Below are positions 1-6,884 of a DNA stretch of 12,231 bases, piece by piece; positions within the stretch are counted from its first letter, which is position 1; the number at the start of each line of letters is the position of its first letter. Both the position numbers and the translations under genes were made by a program. Location: positions 1-12,231 of the forward strand of contig JAIRZS010000013.1 in assembly GCA_031267115.1 (NCBI GenBank), read 5' to 3'. This stretch comes from Treponema sp. Lineage in GTDB: Bacteria > Spirochaetota > Spirochaetia > Treponematales > Breznakiellaceae. The notes beneath the pieces were generated by a model, which was not told the DNA's origin, made no database searches, and saw only the letters and a program-made list of their open reading frames with translations.

Positions 1-60
1 CGCTTGTCCAGCTTCCTTTAAAAACTGCGGTTTTGTAGGCCATAGGCCGAAAAATCGCAA

Positions 61-118
61 GAGCTTGTTCCAAAACCATGCGCTTTAGCGCATAGTCAAT
101 TAGTTTTGGAACAAGCTC
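61..118. repeat. Perfect 16-bp inverted repeat with an internal hairpin
   Basis: GAGCTTGTTCCAAAAC at 61-76 is exactly reverse-complemented at 103-118. The 26-base spacer holds a second palindrome, ATGCGCT-TT-AGCGCAT (78-93), so the block could fold as a stem carrying its own stem-loop. A 15/16 match to the right arm occurs at 7583-7598, which suggests a dispersed intergenic repeat rather than a gene-specific operator. There is no T-tract after it, so it is not a classical terminator. No gene is visible in 1-60. Confidence 0.75.
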
Positions 119-147
119 ACCTCTAAAAAATAAAATTTTTTAGAGGT
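119..147. terminator. A6/T6 hairpin, terminator-like or attenuator
   Basis: ACCTCTAAAAAA (119-130) pairs perfectly with TTTTTTAGAGGT (136-147) around a 5-base loop. The arms carry the A and T runs expected of a bidirectional intrinsic terminator, though the stem has few GC pairs. It follows the inverted repeat at 61-118 directly and ends three bases before a TATAAT box. It may end transcription coming from outside the window, or attenuate the operon starting at 181. A hairpin of the same design sits at 8226-8252. Confidence 0.5.
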
Positions 148-150
148 GTC

Positions 151-172
151 TATAATCATATTTTTAAGGAGA
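151..172 (+). promoter_or_regulatory. TATAAT box and Shine-Dalgarno ahead of the URO-D-like gene
   Basis: A consensus TATAAT lies at 151-156 and AAGGAGA at 166-172, eight bases before the ATG at 181. The Shine-Dalgarno fixes the start codon well. No good -35 is seen: the 17-bp spacing falls in the A-rich arm of the 119-147 hairpin. Either the promoter overlaps the hairpin or transcription enters from upstream. Confidence 0.5.
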
Positions 173-180
173 CTAGGCAA

Positions 181-1338
181 ATGACACCCAGAGAACGGTT
201 TCTCATGGCATGTAATCATCAGATTCCCGATCGAGTTCCCATTGCGTTGGGGGGAACGGCAAACAAATTCTATACTTCTACCATGGAAAAGCTGCTTAAA
301 TACTACAACCTTAATCCTGACGAAGTGGTTATGGAACCTGCAGGTTTTAAATTTATTCCTTTTCATGAAAAGTTGTATCAACGTTTAGGCGTAGACACAC
401 GGATGGTGTACCCTCAGACTAATACAGCAAAAATGCTGGAAGCCCAACGGATGAAAAGCAGTTATAAGACTATCTGGGGTAGCAAAATTCATTTTAACGA
501 TTCCGACGGAGAGTGGGCAGAACTGGGCGTGGGACTTCCTTTGGGACACGATGACCTAACTCTGGAAGAGATTCTTGCCTATCCATGGCCAACTCCGACA
601 AAAGATGTTGTGAAAGGTCTGCGCCGGTGCGCCCTGGAAATAAGGGATAGGGGGGATTACGCAATTGGGGTATACCGTGTCTTTGAGGCAGGAATTTTTG
701 GGGTAGTTCATAATATGCTCCGGGGAATGGTGAATTTTTTTTACGATCTGGCCGGAGACATAGAAATTGCGGAAGCTCTGTTGGATAAAGTTTTAGAAGT
801 ACAAAAAGCTTACTATGGCGTGGTGCTTGATGATGTGGGGGATTTAGTTGATTTTGTAGAAATTGAAGATGACATGGGAATGCAGGATCGGCCTCTCATT
901 TCTCCTCAGGCTTATAGGGATATAATAAAACCCAGGCATAAAGAATTAATACAATTTATTAAGTCGCGTTGCAATCCCGGCATAAAAGTATTTATGCATA
1001 GTGACGGTGCAATTTACGATCTTATTCCCGATTTTATTGATATAGGGGTGGATATACTCAATCCCTTGCAGTTGGGAGCAAAGGGCATTGATCTTGATGT
1101 GATCAAGAAAAACTACGGCGAAAAACTGGCGTTTCTTGGAGGAGTGAATGTTCAACAGCCGTTCAAGGGAAGTACCGACGATGTCCGTCGCGTCGTACGG
1201 GAAGCCATTGACTGTTTAGCTTCAGGCGGCGGTTATATTCTGGGACCGACTCATAACTACCCCCCGGATGTTCCGGTGGAAAATATTGTTACCATGTTTG
1301 AATATGCCAAAGAATACGGACAATATTCGGCTTCATGA
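181..1338 (+). CDS. Uroporphyrinogen decarboxylase-like (URO-D/MtaA superfamily) protein
   Basis: This 385-residue cytoplasmic protein has the overall pattern of the URO-D/MtaA superfamily, which covers true uroporphyrinogen decarboxylases and corrinoid methyltransferases. It starts MTPRERFLMACNHQIPDRVP, and the superfamily commonly opens with a similar RxR...PDRVP segment. Near the C terminus, H273-S-D-G276 sits where MtaA-type enzymes carry the HxCG zinc site, followed by GVDILNP (289-295), GGVNVQQP (320-327) and GPTHNYPPDVP (355-365). It is probably not HemE: the match is to the wider COG0407-like group and the neighbours are sugar genes. A methyltransferase or lyase role is possible, but no corrinoid protein gene is present. 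The start is supported by AAGGAGA eight bases upstream. The next gene begins 15 bases after its stop, so the two are almost certainly co-transcribed. Family confidence is high; the substrate is unknown. Confidence 0.85.
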   Translation: MTPRERFLMACNHQIPDRVPIALGGTANKFYTSTMEKLLKYYNLNPDEVVMEPAGFKFIPFHEKLYQRLGVDTRMVYPQTNTAKMLEAQRMKSSYKTIWGSKIHFNDSDGEWAELGVGLPLGHDDLTLEEILAYPWPTPTKDVVKGLRRCALEIRDRGDYAIGVYRVFEAGIFGVVHNMLRGMVNFFYDLAGDIEIAEALLDKVLEVQKAYYGVVLDDVGDLVDFVEIEDDMGMQDRPLISPQAYRDIIKPRHKELIQFIKSRCNPGIKVFMHSDGAIYDLIPDFIDIGVDILNPLQLGAKGIDLDVIKKNYGEKLAFLGGVNVQQPFKGSTDDVRRVVREAIDCLASGGGYILGPTHNYPPDVPVENIVTMFEYAKEYGQYSAS

Positions 1339-1353
1339 TATGGGGAAACAGTT

Positions 1354-2841
1354 TTGAAAAACAAACTGATTGGGATTGACATCGGTACTACTGGTTGTAA
1401 GGTGTCGCTATTCTCACTTAAAGAGAAACTCCTTGCTCATTATAAGGAGGACTATCCCACTTATACCACGCTTGAAAATACCAGTGAGCAGAATGCCCTG
1501 GATTGGTGGAGAATCGCTTCGTCCGGTATTCGGGATGTACTCCATAAAGAGTCTATTTCCGGCAGCGAAATTGCGGCCATCGGCCTTTCCTGTATGACCC
1601 CTGTGCTGCTTCCTGTTGATACAATGGGGAATCCCCTTTGCAATGCCCATATATGGTCGGATCGCAGAGCGGACAATATTGTGCCGGAACTTGAACAATG
1701 TTATGGAAAGGAGAATTTCCACAAAAGAACAGGAAATATGCTCAAGGCCGGATATCTGCTTCCCAAATTGTATTGGCAGATGATAAACCAAAAACAGATT
1801 TACGATGCAGCGGCCTCCTATCTCCAAGTTGATGGATATATTGCCTTGCGCTTAACCGGGCAAAGATCCATGAATAAATCTCACTGTGAACTTACTGGTT
1901 TGAATTTGCTACCCTCTGGCTCATGGCTGGATGAGGTCGTCTCTCTCTTTAAGCTTGATCCTCATAAATTGCCCGAGATTACAGAAACCGGTTCTATCAT
2001 CGGTTATACTTTAGATGGACTAGAAAAAGAATGTGGCTTGCCTGCGGGAATCCCTGTGGTTTCCGGAGGCCATGACAGCGCCCTGTCTTCTTTTGCGTTG
2101 GGAATATCAAAGCCGGGAGATGCCTGCCTGGATATAGGCAATGCTTCAAATCTTGTTATGTGTACCGACAAAACCATTCGTTGCAAAGAAGCTGATTTTT
2201 ACCGTCACCCGATACAAGGCATCTGGCTTTTTCAGATTTACTCTGCAACTACAGGCGGCGCTTTTCGGTGGCTGCGAAATATTCTGGATATGCCGGTACC
2301 GGGAACCGTTGATTTTTCCCGGTTAACAAAGATAGCTGAAGCCGCTTCTCCCGGCTGTAAAGAGCTGATCTTCCTGCCCTATTTCTGCGGTTCCCAGTTT
2401 GCCGATAACAGCAAAGCAGCATGGTATGGACTTATGTTAGATCACGGATTAAATGAAATGGTTCGGGCCGTTATGGAAGGATGCGCTTTGAGTATCAGAC
2501 TTAACATGGAAACCATGGAACAGGCCTCCAATGTTGAGATCAGAACCATTATTGCCACCGGAGGCGGAACAATTGATGAATTTTGGATGCAAATACATGC
2601 AGACATACTAAGACGGCCCCTTAAGGTAAGGTCAATAACCAACGCTGCGGTGTTTGGTGCGGCAATGCTTGCCCGCCAAACCGTTTTTGGCATACCCTAT
2701 CAGCCGGAGTTTTCGGATGAAAAAACCTTTATCCCTGATAGAACCTATCAAGATATCTATAACAGAAATTTTCGCCTTTATAAAGAATGCCTAGCCAATG
2801 CGCCAAAAATACGAGATAAGGATCAGGAGCATAGTTTATGA
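1354..2841 (+). CDS. FGGY-family carbohydrate kinase (xylulokinase-like)
   Basis: This 495-residue cytoplasmic kinase should phosphorylate a sugar or polyol with ATP. Its length is typical of the FGGY family. The N-terminal ATPase-fold domain begins GIDIGTTGCKVSLF (7-20), the first phosphate loop with D9. HIWSDRRAD lies at 99-107, and GGHDSAL (238-244) contains the likely catalytic base D241. The second domain shows GDACLDIGNAS (255-265), PYFCGSQF (342-349), ATGGGTIDEFW (401-411) and FGAAMLA (434-440). The start codon is TTG, preceded seven bases upstream by GGGGA; no ATG is better placed because the phosphate loop starts at residue 7. The 3' end overlaps the dehydrogenase gene by four bases (ATGA), so translation is coupled. 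XylB-like is the nearest description, but the sugar cannot be read from the sequence and the neighbours do not match a standard xylose operon. Confidence 0.9.
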   Translation: MKNKLIGIDIGTTGCKVSLFSLKEKLLAHYKEDYPTYTTLENTSEQNALDWWRIASSGIRDVLHKESISGSEIAAIGLSCMTPVLLPVDTMGNPLCNAHIWSDRRADNIVPELEQCYGKENFHKRTGNMLKAGYLLPKLYWQMINQKQIYDAAASYLQVDGYIALRLTGQRSMNKSHCELTGLNLLPSGSWLDEVVSLFKLDPHKLPEITETGSIIGYTLDGLEKECGLPAGIPVVSGGHDSALSSFALGISKPGDACLDIGNASNLVMCTDKTIRCKEADFYRHPIQGIWLFQIYSATTGGAFRWLRNILDMPVPGTVDFSRLTKIAEAASPGCKELIFLPYFCGSQFADNSKAAWYGLMLDHGLNEMVRAVMEGCALSIRLNMETMEQASNVEIRTIIATGGGTIDEFWMQIHADILRRPLKVRSITNAAVFGAAMLARQTVFGIPYQPEFSDEKTFIPDRTYQDIYNRNFRLYKECLANAPKIRDKDQEHSL

Positions 2842-3881
2842 AAATTGTATGTATAGGTGATACCTTGCTTACGGCGGAAATGATGCGACAGGGGGTGGAA
2901 AAATTCCCACGGTATACCGCTGCCGAATACTTTACTATTGGTCCTTCCGTCAGAGATGAATTACGTACGTTTGTAAAAAAGATGGAGACCCAGGGTTTTG
3001 ATTTTATTCCATTGGGTGAAGAAGTATACACTGCTTTGAATGATGCGGAAGTGCTCCAGGTACATCTCGCGCCAGTACCGGCAAGAGTATTCCGGGAAGC
3101 AAAAGAATTAAAGTTAATAATATCCAACCGCGGAGGAATAGAGAATATTGATATTAAAACTGCAACGGAAAGGAATATCCCGGTATTGTGCAACCCGGCC
3201 CATAATGCCAACGCGGTAGCCGAAATGACAATAGGCCTAATGATTGCTGAAACTCGTAATATTGCCCGGAATCACCTTTCCCTTATGTGTGACAGGAAAT
3301 GGTATGAGTTCCCGCCAAATGCCGGACGTATTCACGAAATGTGCAGTATGACAGTTGGAATTGTCGGTTATGGCATGATTGGCATACTGGTTGCGGCTTT
3401 ACTTGCGCCTTTCCGGTGCCGAGTGCTGGTTTATGATCCCTATGTAACCCAGGATATGGCTGTCGGAAATAATGTTGCCCTGGTCCCTGTTTTGGAGGAA
3501 CTGTTGGAACAGAGCGATATTGTTTCTCTCCATGCCCGGGTTAGTGAAGAGACACGGGGTATGATAGGTGAAGCCCAGCTTGCAAAAATGAAAAAAACAG
3601 CGGTACTTATCAATACTGCCCGCTCCGCGCTTATTGATATGGATGCATTGTACTGTACCCTGAAAGAGAGGGGCATTACCGGGGCAGCGATTGATGTATT
3701 TCCTACTGAACCTTTACCTGCAGATTCTCCGTTGCTGGAACTGGATAATATTACCCTTACCTGCCATAAGGGAGGAGATACAGTGGAATCCTACTGTGAT
3801 AGCCCGGCAATGGTTTTGGAGCAAGGAGAAAATTACTTTCAAAACAAGCCGGTACGCTTTTGGGTTAACCGTTTTTCTTAA
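2838..3881 (+). CDS. D-isomer-specific 2-hydroxyacid dehydrogenase (NAD-dependent)
   Basis: This 347-residue oxidoreductase of the SerA-like D-2-hydroxyacid dehydrogenase family interconverts a 2-hydroxyacid and a 2-oxoacid. The Rossmann loop is GIVGYGMIG (174-182), with acidic D200 in VYDPY, where NAD-preferring members bind the ribose hydroxyls. The catalytic set is present: R262 in NTARSALID, E291 in DVFPTEP and H310 in TCHKGGDT. SNRGGIENID (96-105) is the usual active-site segment. An N-terminal stretch longer than in minimal family members precedes it. Unlike serine-pathway SerA there is no C-terminal ACT domain. The ATG overlaps the kinase stop (ATGA) and AGGAGC lies seven bases upstream. 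As last gene of the three-gene operon, it probably oxidises or reduces an acid sugar made in the same pathway. The family call is firm; the substrate is not known. Confidence 0.9.
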   Translation: MKIVCIGDTLLTAEMMRQGVEKFPRYTAAEYFTIGPSVRDELRTFVKKMETQGFDFIPLGEEVYTALNDAEVLQVHLAPVPARVFREAKELKLIISNRGGIENIDIKTATERNIPVLCNPAHNANAVAEMTIGLMIAETRNIARNHLSLMCDRKWYEFPPNAGRIHEMCSMTVGIVGYGMIGILVAALLAPFRCRVLVYDPYVTQDMAVGNNVALVPVLEELLEQSDIVSLHARVSEETRGMIGEAQLAKMKKTAVLINTARSALIDMDALYCTLKERGITGAAIDVFPTEPLPADSPLLELDNITLTCHKGGDTVESYCDSPAMVLEQGENYFQNKPVRFWVNRFS

Positions 3882-3930
3882 GCAGAATCGCAACAGTGTC
3901 TCTGCCTGCGCCTCGCTTTTGTCCCGTTCC

Positions 3931-4105
3931 CGCCGGCAATTCTCTGTTTTACTGACCAGTGAAAGGACACCAAAAGATTGCAGAGGGGTGGCATCGGCAT
4001 AAATGCCGGGGGAAAAGTGTAGGGGCTTTTATCCCCGGCCAGGACCCCTGAAAAATTCCCGCGGTGTCCTTTTGCTTTTGCCGGACAAATTGAGAATTGC
4101 CGGCG
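3931..4105. repeat. About 175-bp imperfect palindromic element (MITE-like or structured RNA)
   Basis: The ends are exact 14-bp inverted repeats, CGCCGGCAATTCTC (3931-3944) and GAGAATTGCCGGCG (4092-4105). Inside them a second exact pair is nested, AAAGGACACC (3962-3971) and GGTGTCCTTT (4063-4072), with nearly equal offsets (17 and 19 bases). Further in, CAGAGGGGT faces ACCCCTG and GGGGAAAAG faces CTTTTATCCCC, both imperfectly. The whole could fold as one long interrupted hairpin. There is no coding sense and no T-run. A non-autonomous mobile element or a decayed long inverted repeat fits best. No clear target-site duplication is visible. Confidence 0.5.
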
Positions 4106-4299
4106 TTCCTCCAGCAATTCTGAATTCAACCGTCCGGGGCAATACCGGAGACCGCCAGGGACAGGCCATGCCAGTTTTTAGGGAAGCAGCGGGCGGTTTC
4201 GTAGCACAATGCCCGGAAAAAATCGTCCTTCCTGCCGAATGACGCATACGCTTTCCGGTATTCATCCTCCACCAATACATGGATGCCGCTGTTTCTATT

Positions 4300-4330
4300 G
4301 CCAAAATCCGGCGTCCTGCCGGATTTTGGC
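4300..4330. repeat. Perfect 13-bp hairpin
   Basis: GCCAAAATCCGGC (4300-4312) and GCCGGATTTTGGC (4318-4330) are exact reverse complements around the loop GTCCT. No T-tract follows on either strand, so this looks more like a REP/palindromic unit than a terminator. Confidence 0.6.
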
Positions 4331-4477
4331 ACGCGCAAGGGATTGGAGGGGTGCGAAGCAGACCCGCCGCAGGCGGGGCCGGAGCGGCAGCGGAGCCCCG
4401 GAAAGCCCGGTCCTGGCGCGTAAGCGGCAGGATGCGCCCAAAGGGCTTTGGGATATGGTTATTCTTTCATTTTTTGG

Positions 4478-4504
4478 TATAATTCCCTTAAAAGGATGCC
4501 GGAG
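4478..4504 (+). promoter_or_regulatory. TATAAT box and ribosome binding site for the histidine kinase
   Basis: TATAAT at 4478-4483 is a perfect -10 box; the best -35 at correct spacing (TGGTTA, 4456-4461) is weak. Transcription would begin near 4490, which rules out the TTG at 4448 as start. GGAG at 4501-4504 lies three bases before the ATG at 4508, a short spacing. An in-frame ATG at 4496 is the alternative. Confidence 0.5.
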
Positions 4505-4507
4505 TAT

Positions 4508-6652
4508 ATGCTTTTAAAAAAATTAAGGGATTTCTTTTACCGCAATTTCATTTCGAGGGAAACGGCGCAGGAGGGGCGGATTTTCAACTTTGCCCTGAGC
4601 CTTGGTTTCGCGGGAAGCCTTGGGGGCTGGCTTATTACTTTTGGGACGGCGACATCGCTGATATCCATTCTGGCTACGGCCCTCCTGCCGGTCAGTATCC
4701 TGCTTATGCAATATATCGTGAACAAAACGCGGAACTACCGGGCGGGCGGGCTTCTGACGGTGATCGTCTTCTGCGATATAGGGTTCCCGTTTGTCTTTTT
4801 CTCCAGCGGCGGTATTCACAGCGGGATGCTGGCATACCTGCTTTTGGGCGGGATTGTTATATCCGTCCTGCTTAAGGGGAAAGACTTCGCGGTTATGCTG
4901 GCGGTTTACCTTGTTATCAATGTGGCGTCTTTTTTCGCGCAAATGATCGGCCTGGTGGAGGTAAGGCCGATTGAGACGGAATTTATGCTCTACCTTGATA
5001 TTGCCGTGTCTTTTGTTATTGCCTGCCTGCTGATGGTCCTTGTGCTGAAATACCAGAACCACGAATACGAAAAGGCGCGGAAAACGGCGGAAGACGCCTC
5101 CAGGACAAAGAGCAATTTTCTGTCGAACATGAGCCACGAGATGCGGACGCCCATGAACGCGATTATCGGGATGACCGCTATCGGGAAATCGGCGGCGACT
5201 ATAGAACAGAAGGACTATGCCTTTGAGAAAATCGAGACCGCTTCCCGGCACCTGCTGGGGGTTATCAACGATATTCTGGATATGTCAAAGATAGAGGCGG
5301 GCAAGCTGGAGCTTTCCCTTTCGGATTTTGACTTTGAAAAAATGCTGCAAAGGGTTGTTAATGTTATCAACTTCCGCGTGGACGAAAAACGCCAGGTTTT
5401 GGCGGTATATATAGATGAAAAAATCCCCCGTATGCTCTGCGGCGACGACCAGCGGCTGGCGCAGGTTATAACGAACCTGCTTTCGAACGCCGTCAAATTT
5501 ACGCCAGAAAACGGGTCGGTCCGGGTTGACACGCGGCTGCTGGAAGAAAAAGACGGCGTCTATACGATACAAATCGAGATTACGGATACCGGTATCGGAA
5601 TATCCGAAGAGCAGCAGGCCCGGCTGTTCTCTTCTTTCCAGCAGGCGGAGAGCAGCACGTCGCGTAAATTCGGCGGTACGGGGCTTGGGCTGGCGATATC
5701 GAAGCGCATTGTGGAGATGATGGGCGGCCGGATATGGATAAAATCGGAACCTGGGCATGGTTCTACCTTTGGCTTTACGGTGCAGGCCGGGCGCGGGGCG
5801 TCCCAAAAACGCGCCCCCCTGATACCGGGCGCGGACCGGGCGAAGCTGCGCGTGCTTGCCGTGGACGACGCGCTGGATGTCCGGGCGTATTTCGCGGATA
5901 TTGCCCGGGGTCTGGGTATAAGCTGCGACACTGCTGCCGGCGGCGGGGAAGCCTGGGCGTTAATCGACCGCAACGGCCCCTACGACATCTACTTTATCGA
6001 CTGGAAAATGCCGGGCATGGACGGGATTGAGCTTTCCCGCCGGATTAAGGGCCGCGGCGGGAATGAACCGGTAATTATAATGATCTCGTCCGTGGAATGG
6101 AGCGCTATTGAAAAAGACGCGAGAGAGGCCGGGATCAGCAGATTCCTGCCAAAGCCGCTTTTCCCCTCCGTGATAGAGGACTGCGTCAACGAGTGCCTTG
6201 GCGCGGCGCCTGTCCAGGACGCCGGGGAAAGCGAGACGGACGATTTCAGCGGGCACCGTGTACTGCTGGCCGAAGATGTGGAGATTAACCGGGAGATTAT
6301 GCTGTCTTTGCTGGAGCCGTCGGGCCTTGTTATAGACTGCGCGGAGAATGGCGCCGAGGCTTTAAAACTCTTTGCCGAAAATTACGGCAGCTATGACATG
6401 GTATTTATGGATGTGCAGATGCCGGAGATGGACGGCTACGAGGCTACCCGGCGGATCCGCGCTTTTGAAGAAGGCCGGGGGAAAGAATTGGCGGCCCGGA
6501 AATACCCGCAGGGCGTCCCGATCATCGCCATGACCGCCAATGTGTTCCGCGAAGATATCGAAAAGTGCCTGGAGGCCGGGATGAACGGGCATCTTGGCAA
6601 GCCGCTGGACATGGACGACGTGCTGGGCAGCCTGCGGGAATACCTAAAGTAA
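4508..6652 (+). CDS. Membrane-bound hybrid sensor histidine kinase with two receiver domains
   Basis: Numbering assumes the ATG at 4508 (714 residues). Six hydrophobic segments lie at about 27-46, 49-70, 79-98, 101-122, 126-149 and 159-180, with short loops and no periplasmic sensor domain, so the signal is probably sensed in or at the membrane. After a charged linker comes the HisKA domain with phospho-accepting H210 in SNMSHEMRTP, then the HATPase: N box NLLSNAVKF (323-331), G1 DTGIG (360-364) and G2 GGTGLGL (389-395). The first receiver has D453/D454, phospho-acceptor D498 in FIDWKMPGMDG and K549. The second has D590, D635 in FMDVQMPEMDG, T676 and K698. The protein ends right after it, with no HPt and no output domain. 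The domains look intact, so kinase and phosphorelay activity are expected. There is no adjacent partner gene. A reading frame continues upstream to a TTG at 4448, but the promoter lies inside that extension. Confidence 0.92.
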   Translation: MLLKKLRDFFYRNFISRETAQEGRIFNFALSLGFAGSLGGWLITFGTATSLISILATALLPVSILLMQYIVNKTRNYRAGGLLTVIVFCDIGFPFVFFSSGGIHSGMLAYLLLGGIVISVLLKGKDFAVMLAVYLVINVASFFAQMIGLVEVRPIETEFMLYLDIAVSFVIACLLMVLVLKYQNHEYEKARKTAEDASRTKSNFLSNMSHEMRTPMNAIIGMTAIGKSAATIEQKDYAFEKIETASRHLLGVINDILDMSKIEAGKLELSLSDFDFEKMLQRVVNVINFRVDEKRQVLAVYIDEKIPRMLCGDDQRLAQVITNLLSNAVKFTPENGSVRVDTRLLEEKDGVYTIQIEITDTGIGISEEQQARLFSSFQQAESSTSRKFGGTGLGLAISKRIVEMMGGRIWIKSEPGHGSTFGFTVQAGRGASQKRAPLIPGADRAKLRVLAVDDALDVRAYFADIARGLGISCDTAAGGGEAWALIDRNGPYDIYFIDWKMPGMDGIELSRRIKGRGGNEPVIIMISSVEWSAIEKDAREAGISRFLPKPLFPSVIEDCVNECLGAAPVQDAGESETDDFSGHRVLLAEDVEINREIMLSLLEPSGLVIDCAENGAEALKLFAENYGSYDMVFMDVQMPEMDGYEATRRIRAFEEGRGKELAARKYPQGVPIIAMTANVFREDIEKCLEAGMNGHLGKPLDMDDVLGSLREYLK

Positions 6653-6884
6653 ACCGGCCTGCGGAACGTTCAATGCGGTCTGCGGGATTTTTAACCGCAA
6701 AGTCGAAGAAGTCGAATAAGTGGAAGAAGTTTTTACTCTTTTGAAGGTATTTAACTATGGGGCTTCAGTCCGGGATTGCCCGAATTCCGGCGTCTTTGCC
6801 GGCGGGCAGAGGTTCCCCGCCGAACGCTGCGGGCTGAGACGCGGGGGGACGATTGGCGCGGGAAACGGAGACGTGCGGGGGCGG
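6653..6884. other. Intergenic region with hairpins and a 9-bp tandem repeat
   Basis: No gene is supported here. A stem TGCGGT/ACCGCA (6674-6679 with 6694-6699) just after the kinase is a weak terminator candidate. Three imperfect 9-bp units follow (GTCGAAGAA, GTCGAATAA, GTGGAAGAA; 6702-6728). A strong two-part hairpin lies at 6777-6808: outer TGCCCG/CGGGCA and inner CCGGC/GCCGG. Confidence 0.55.

Larger units (their letters stand above)
3882..4507. other. Intergenic region with palindromic DNA and no convincing gene
   Basis: About 620 bases separate the sugar operon from the histidine kinase. They hold the palindromic element at 3931-4105, the hairpin at 4300-4330, a GC-rich stretch at 4360-4410 with a small CCCGCC/GGCGGG stem, and the kinase promoter near 4478. 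A 70-codon reverse-strand frame (4126-4338) reads like protein in its first half (DEYRKAYASFGRKDDFFRAL) but has no ribosome binding site and no family I recognise, so it may be a gene remnant. No clear terminator for the operon is visible, only a weak GCAGA/TCTGC stem at 3882-3905. Confidence 0.6.

Noticed and set aside
61..147. CRISPR array or riboswitch
   Set aside because: Only one inverted repeat pair with no regular spacers, and no conserved riboswitch pattern I can recognise.
4448..4507. Upstream TTG start for the histidine kinase
   Set aside because: A perfect TATAAT lies inside this extension and no ribosome site precedes the TTG; the ATG at 4508 follows GGAG.
4523..5251. Reverse frame of 242 codons opposite the histidine kinase
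   Set aside because: It overlaps the clearly coding transmembrane and HisKA regions; the reverse reading is charged low-complexity shadow sequence.
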